Translations under genes and position numbers: made by a program | The notes under the pieces: generated by a model | What the model was told of the DNA's origin: nothing | Databases searched by the model: none | The model's input: the letters and a program-made list of their open reading frames with translations, nothing else | NCBI RefSeq assembly: GCF_009193185.1 | Contig: NZ_VUKF01000015.1 | Span: 34,865-98,864, forward strand | DNA length: 64,000 nucleotides | DNA from: Georgenia thermotolerans | GTDB taxonomy: Bacteria > Actinomycetota > Actinomycetes > Actinomycetales > Actinomycetaceae | Direction: 5' to 3' | In this document: positions 60,412 through 64,000 of the stretch, piece after piece | Layout of the letters: every line of letters starts with the position of its first letter | How positions within the stretch are numbered: the first letter of the stretch is position 1

Positions 60412-60948
60412 ATGGCCGACGCCCCGCGCTACTGGTACGCCGACGGTGAGCAGACCGTCGCCGTGCTGCAGGCGCTGCGGCGGTTCCGCCGCTCCGACGA
60501 GGAGATGCGCCGGCGGATGAGCGCCGACATGGACATGAACGTCACCGACCTGCAGGCGCTGCAGGTCGTCATCGCCGCCGAGCGGACCGAGAGCCCGGCG
60601 ACGCCGCGCATGCTGGCCTCGCGGCTGCGGATCTCCACCGCCTCGACGACGAAGCTGCTGGACCGGCTGACCGCCTCCGGGCACCTCGTGCGCTCGCCCC
60701 ACCCGCGCGACCGGCGCTCCCTGGTGGTGCGGGCCACGGCCCACGCGCACGCGGAGGTCCGCGAGCGCCTCGGGCACATGCACGAGCGGATGGGCGAGAT
60801 CGCGGCGGCGGTTCCCGAGCACTGCCGGCCGGCCGTGGCCGACTTCCTCCTTGCCATGGCCGAGGAGCTCGACCGCACCGGCACCGTGGCCCCGCTGACG
60901 CCGTCCCCGCGGCCGCCCGCCCCCGACGCCGGCGCGGCCGGGTCGTAG
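60412..60948 (+). CDS. crtR: MarR family regulator, CrtR-like
   Basis: A 178-residue winged-helix regulator. The HTH is in ATPRMLASRLRISTASTTKLLDRLTASGHLVRSPHPRDRRSLVV, with the DRR wing. It is divergent from the carotenoid operon and separated by a perfect palindrome. In C. glutamicum the MarR-type CrtR represses crt genes and is released by GGPP; an equivalent role is inferred. A start at ATG 60376 would begin 3 bp beyond the palindrome and is less likely; ATG at 60412 gives a normal N-terminus. The C-terminus has a Pro/Ala-rich tail of about 25 residues. Confidence 0.88.
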   Translation: MADAPRYWYADGEQTVAVLQALRRFRRSDEEMRRRMSADMDMNVTDLQALQVVIAAERTESPATPRMLASRLRISTASTTKLLDRLTASGHLVRSPHPRDRRSLVVRATAHAHAEVRERLGHMHERMGEIAAAVPEHCRPAVADFLLAMAEELDRTGTVAPLTPSPRPPAPDAGAAGS

Positions 60949-60991
60949 GGCGGCGCCGGATGGGACGCGGCCCGGTCGTGCGACGCCGCGC

Positions 60992-61552
60992 TCAGACCCG
61001 GGCGAGCACGGCGGTGAGCGGGGCGGGCACCTGTGCCGGGTCCAGCGCGGCCACCAGCAGCGCGGCGTAGCGCGCCTTGCGCCCGGACCGCACGCCCAGG
61101 AAGCGGCGCAGCACCGCCTCGCGGGTCCAGGTGCGCTGGGCGGGCATGCCGGCCAGGAGCCGCAGCGAGCGCGTCTCGCCGGCCGCGGCGATGACGTCCT
61201 CGACGGCCGCCGCGCCGAGCGCGCGGATGAGCTCGTCCTCCAGGTCCGCGGTGCACGCGAAGAAGCCCAGGGCCGGCAGCGCCCCGGGCTCGAGGGCGTC
61301 GGGCAGGCCGGCCGCGGCCAGGCCGCGCCGCAGGTGGGCCTCCTCGGGGGCGTCGTAGAGCCCCGCGAGGGGCAGGTCCAGCCCGCGGGGCCCGTAGCGC
61401 GCGGCGAACGCGCGCGTGTTGGTGATGCCGCCCATCGCGACGACCTCGACGCCGTCGGCGGCGAGGTCCCGTCCGGTGCGGGCGGCGAGGGTGAGCAGCG
61501 CCGTCCGGTCGCTGTTCCCCTCCACCAGCACGACTGCCCGCGGTGTCGCCAC
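60992..61552 (-). CDS. OLD/TOPRIM-type standalone domain protein
   Basis: A 186-residue protein. VVLVEGNSDRTALLTLA at the N-terminus is the TOPRIM glutamate motif as found in OLD-family nucleases and recombination-linked primases; CTADLEDELIRALG supplies the acidic DxD-like part. It lacks the ABC ATPase domain of full-length OLD proteins. Such stand-alone genes occur widely in actinobacteria without known function. The start is the GTG at 61552, preceded by GGGGGA. It is convergent with crtR. Confidence 0.8.
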   Translation of the reverse strand: MATPRAVVLVEGNSDRTALLTLAARTGRDLAADGVEVVAMGGITNTRAFAARYGPRGLDLPLAGLYDAPEEAHLRRGLAAAGLPDALEPGALPALGFFACTADLEDELIRALGAAAVEDVIAAAGETRSLRLLAGMPAQRTWTREAVLRRFLGVRSGRKARYAALLVAALDPAQVPAPLTAVLARV

Positions 61553-61583
61553 TCCCCCATTGCGGGGCCGGCGCGGCCGGCCG

Positions 61584-63164
61584 TCAACTGTTTTCTCCGT
61601 CGCGGAGCCCGTGGGGGCCCGGCGCTCCCCCGCCGGCCGCGGTCCCGGCCCGGGGCGGCGCCGGCCCGGGCCCGCGGGAGCGGGCCGCGGCCTCGGCCTC
61701 GGCCGCCCGGGCGATGTTGCGCTGCATGCCGCCGAAGACGATGCCGTGGAAGGGGCAGACCGCCCACCAGTAGAGCTGGCCCAGCAGGCCGCGCGGGTGG
61801 TAGATCGCGCGTTGCCGGAAGACCGTGGCGCCGTCGTCGGTCTCGACACCCAGCTCGAGCCAGGCCAGGCCCGGCAGGCGCATCTCGGCGCGCAGGCGCA
61901 GCAGCCGGCCCGGCACGATCTTCTCCACCCGCCACCAGTCCAGCGCGTCGCCGACGGCGAGGTGGTGGGGGTCGCGCCGCCCGCGGCGCAGGCCCGGGCC
62001 GCCGAAGACGCGGTCCATGACGCCGCGGGCCACCCAGCCCAGGCGCCAGGAGTACCACCCGTGGGCGCCGCCGATGCCCTCGATGACCGACCACAGCGCC
62101 TGCGGGTCGGCGGACACGACGCCGGCGCGCTCGTCCACCTCCAGGCTGCCGCCGGCCCAGTCCGGGTCCTCCGGCAGCGGGTCGGACGGCGCCCCCGCCG
62201 TCGACGCCGAGCGCCAGGAGGTGCGCACGTCGAACTCGCGGATCTTGGCCAGCGCCAGCTCCACGGCCCGGTCGAAGCCGACGAGGCCCTCCGGCGGGTC
62301 GGGCACGTAGGTCTTGATGTCCTGCTCCTTGACCACGACCTCGTGGATCAGCGAGCCGACCAGGGGGCGGGCGATGCCGGCCGGGACCGGCGTGACCAGG
62401 CCGACCCACAGGCTGGCCAGGCGCGGGGTGAGCACCGGGACGGCGCGGATGACCCGCGGGGGCAGGCCGGCCACGGCGGCGTAGCGCTGCATCATCTGCC
62501 GGTAGGTCAGGACCTCGGGGCCGCCGATGTCGAAGGCCCGGCTCACCTCCGGCGGCATCGCGGCGGAGCCGACGAGGTAGCGCAGCACGTCGCGCACGGC
62601 GATCGGCTGGATGCGGTTCTCGATCCAGCGCGGCGCCACCATGGCCGGCAGCCGCTCGGTGAGGTAGCGCATCATCTCGAACGAGGCGCTGCCCGAGCCG
62701 ATGATCACCGCGGCCTGCAGCACCGTGGTGGGCACGCCGCTGGCGAGGAGGATCTCCCCGACCTCGCGGCGCGACTCCAGGTGCGGGGAGAGCTCCTCCC
62801 CGGCGGGGTGCAGGCCGCCGAGGTAGACGATGCGCCGCACGCCGGCCTCGCGGGCGGCCACGGCGAAGCGGCGCGCGGTGGCACGGTCGCGCTGCTCGAA
62901 GGTGGCGCCGGCGCCGAGGGCGTGGATGAGGTAGTAGGCGACGTCGACGCCCGCCAGCGCGCGGTCCAGGTCCTGCGGGTCCGTCGCGTCGGCCGCGACG
63001 ACCTCCACCCGCTCGCGCCAGTCCCGGCCCTCGAGCCGCTCGGGGTGCCGGGCCATGGCCCGCACCCGATAGCCGGCGTCGAGGAGCTCGGGCACCAGCC
63101 GCCCGCCGATGTACCCGGTGGCTCCGGTGACCAGGGCGAGGGGCGCGGCGGCGTCGGCGCTCAT
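61584..63164 (-). CDS. NAD(P)-binding SDR fused to DUF2867
   Basis: A 526-residue protein. The atypical SDR domain starts ALVTGATGYIGGRLVPELL (Rossmann motif) and continues with YYLIHALG and RRIVYLGGLHPAGEELSPHL to about residue 330. A DUF2867 domain (about 350-490) follows, with HGWYSWRLGWVARGVMDRVFGGPGLRRGR, typical of this fusion. The role is unknown. The C-terminal Pro/Gly/Ala tail (about 25 residues) is disordered. ATG at 63164. It precedes crtR and the TOPRIM gene and is read in the same direction as the MMPL gene, 4 bp away. Confidence 0.85.
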   Translation of the reverse strand: MSADAAAPLALVTGATGYIGGRLVPELLDAGYRVRAMARHPERLEGRDWRERVEVVAADATDPQDLDRALAGVDVAYYLIHALGAGATFEQRDRATARRFAVAAREAGVRRIVYLGGLHPAGEELSPHLESRREVGEILLASGVPTTVLQAAVIIGSGSASFEMMRYLTERLPAMVAPRWIENRIQPIAVRDVLRYLVGSAAMPPEVSRAFDIGGPEVLTYRQMMQRYAAVAGLPPRVIRAVPVLTPRLASLWVGLVTPVPAGIARPLVGSLIHEVVVKEQDIKTYVPDPPEGLVGFDRAVELALAKIREFDVRTSWRSASTAGAPSDPLPEDPDWAGGSLEVDERAGVVSADPQALWSVIEGIGGAHGWYSWRLGWVARGVMDRVFGGPGLRRGRRDPHHLAVGDALDWWRVEKIVPGRLLRLRAEMRLPGLAWLELGVETDDGATVFRQRAIYHPRGLLGQLYWWAVCPFHGIVFGGMQRNIARAAEAEAAARSRGPGPAPPRAGTAAGGGAPGPHGLRDGENS

Positions 63165-63168
63165 CCGT

Positions 63169-64000
63169 TCAGTCTGCGGCGGGTGCGGGCACCGCGCGAG
63201 CGGGTGCGCCCCCAGCGTCCGGGGCCGGATCGGCGGGGACGCGCCGCTGCCAGGGCCACCAGGCCGCCCGGCCGATGTCGTGGACGACGCCGGGCACGAG
63301 CAGGGTCCGCACGACGAAGGTGTCGACGAGGACGCCGGCGGCCACGATGAAGGCGAGCTGGACGAGGAAGAGCAGCGGGATGACGGCCAGGGCGCTGAAC
63401 GTGGCGGCCAGGACCAGCCCGGCGGAGGTGATGACGCCGCCGGTCACGGCCAGGCCGCGCTGCACCCCGGCCCGGGTGCCGTGGGCGAGGGACTCCTCGC
63501 GCACCCGGGTCATGAGGAAGATCGAGTAGTCGATGCCCAGCGCCACGAGGAAGACGAAGCCGTAGAGCGGGACGGCGGCGTCGGCGCCGGGGAAGCCGGC
63601 GACGTGGTTGAACACCAGCGCCGCGAGCCCCATGGTGGCGCCGAAGGACAGCACGTTGGCCGCCAGCAGCACCAGCGGCGCGATCAGTGCCCGGAGCAGC
63701 AGCACGAGCATGACGAAGATGACGAGCAGGACCACCGGGATGATCGTGCGCAGGTCGTGCGCGGCGGTCTGCTGGGTGTCCAGGCGCTGCGCGGCCGCGC
63801 CGCCGACGAGGGCGCCGGGGTCGACGGCGTGCACCGCCTCGCGCACGTCGGCCACGGTGGCCACCGCCGCCTGGGACTCGGCGGCGTCGGCGGTGACCAC
63901 CTGGACCTGGACCTTGCCGTCGACGACGAGCGGCTCGGCGGCCGCGCCCGCGGGCCCGCCCGGCCGGCCGCCGGACCCGCCCGGCGCGCCGCCACCGGGC
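63169..64000 (-). CDS. MMPL family RND transporter, C-terminal part (5' end outside window)
   Basis: Only the last ~277 residues are visible; the frame is open to the right edge. The C-terminal membrane domain shows six helices and the MMPL signature LVALGIDYSIFLMTRVREE, with the Asp-Tyr pair that relays protons, preceded by ADVREAVHAVDPGALVGG from the soluble loop. A Gly/Pro-rich linker precedes it. MMPL transporters export lipids or hydrophobic compounds. In C. glutamicum an MMPL gene (cmrT) lies inside the crt operon, so a link to carotenoid export is conceivable, but the gene is 2.8 kb from it and that is speculative. Confidence 0.88.
   Translation of the reverse strand, partial: PGGGAPGGSGGRPGGPAGAAAEPLVVDGKVQVQVVTADAAESQAAVATVADVREAVHAVDPGALVGGAAAQRLDTQQTAAHDLRTIIPVVLLVIFVMLVLLLRALIAPLVLLAANVLSFGATMGLAALVFNHVAGFPGADAAVPLYGFVFLVALGIDYSIFLMTRVREESLAHGTRAGVQRGLAVTGGVITSAGLVLAATFSALAVIPLLFLVQLAFIVAAGVLVDTFVVRTLLVPGVVHDIGRAAWWPWQRRVPADPAPDAGGAPARAVPAPAAD

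Overview
The window is chromosomal DNA of a very high-GC Gram-positive bacterium, most likely an actinomycete of the order Micrococcales. This is inferred from the extreme third-position G/C bias, many GTG starts, an actinobacterial-type CsoR copper module, a DUF222-HNH gene of the 13E12-repeat type, leaderless promoters, and a C50-carotenoid operon with heterodimeric lycopene cyclase genes. I saw no rRNA, tRNA, CRISPR array, prophage or insertion sequence. The first gene is cut by the left edge and the last (an MMPL transporter) by the right edge.

Layout. 1-5.6 kb: end of a large hypothetical gene, a long inverted repeat, then csoR-copZ-copA with two candidate CsoR operators. 5.6-14.3 kb: HAD phosphatase, STAS protein, CPBP protease, HdeD-like protein, a kinase-like/flippase fusion, a DUF2079 GT-C-like protein and a copC gene. 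14.3-19 kb: gluconokinase, ABM-like protein, DUF488, Gfo/Idh/MocA oxidoreductase, histidine phosphatase and a Ca2+/H+ antiporter. 19-23 kb: pcm, and a WYL regulator divergent from a DrrAB-like exporter; a 12-nt motif is shared by the two promoter regions. 22.9-28.5 kb: an osmoprotectant (OpuA/ProX-like) ABC system whose binding protein looks circularly permuted and whose operon is split by a DUF222-HNH gene. 28.5-33.7 kb: aminotransferase, SDR, a three-gene envelope-stress-like operon (DUF3618, holin-X, apolipoprotein-like) and a small zinc-ribbon protein. 33.8-37.2 kb: sugar ABC importer without its own ATPase. 37.5-40.3 kb: FAD-Rieske oxidoreductase coupled to a frameshifted cytochrome P450. 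40.4-48.4 kb: VapBC-like toxin-antitoxin, an unknown DUF1841-like protein, YyaL-type thioredoxin-domain protein, DUF2231 protein and an orphan ctaD preceded by a 14-codon leader. 48.7-52.2 kb: type III polyketide synthase, ICMT-like methyltransferase, FAD reductase and UbiA prenyltransferase, resembling the srsABC alkylresorcinol quinone pathway with an added prenyltransferase. 52.3-54.7 kb: PQQ-type sugar dehydrogenase, an internally deleted pyrimidine-dimer glycosylase, VOC and F420-type proteins. 54.7-60.9 kb: the carotenoid operon (degenerate idi)-crtE-crtB-crtI-crtYe-crtYf-crtEb, divergent from a CrtR-like MarR regulator. 61-64 kb: TOPRIM protein, SDR-DUF2867 protein and the partial MMPL transporter.

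How it works together. The carotenoid operon should carry out IPP/DMAPP to GGPP to phytoene to lycopene to C45/C50 prenylated and cyclised pigment. All its genes overlap by 4 nt, and a perfect palindrome lies between it and the MarR gene. The polyketide cluster 5 kb away draws on acyl and prenyl precursors, so this half of the window is a membrane-isoprenoid/quinone neighbourhood. Copper handling is represented at both ends of the first 14 kb, and the copper enzyme CtaD lies further on. The observations I rate highest are the circularly permuted binding protein, the IDI-like gene without its catalytic cysteine, the prenyltransferase-containing type III PKS cluster and the motif shared by the WYL and pcm promoter regions.
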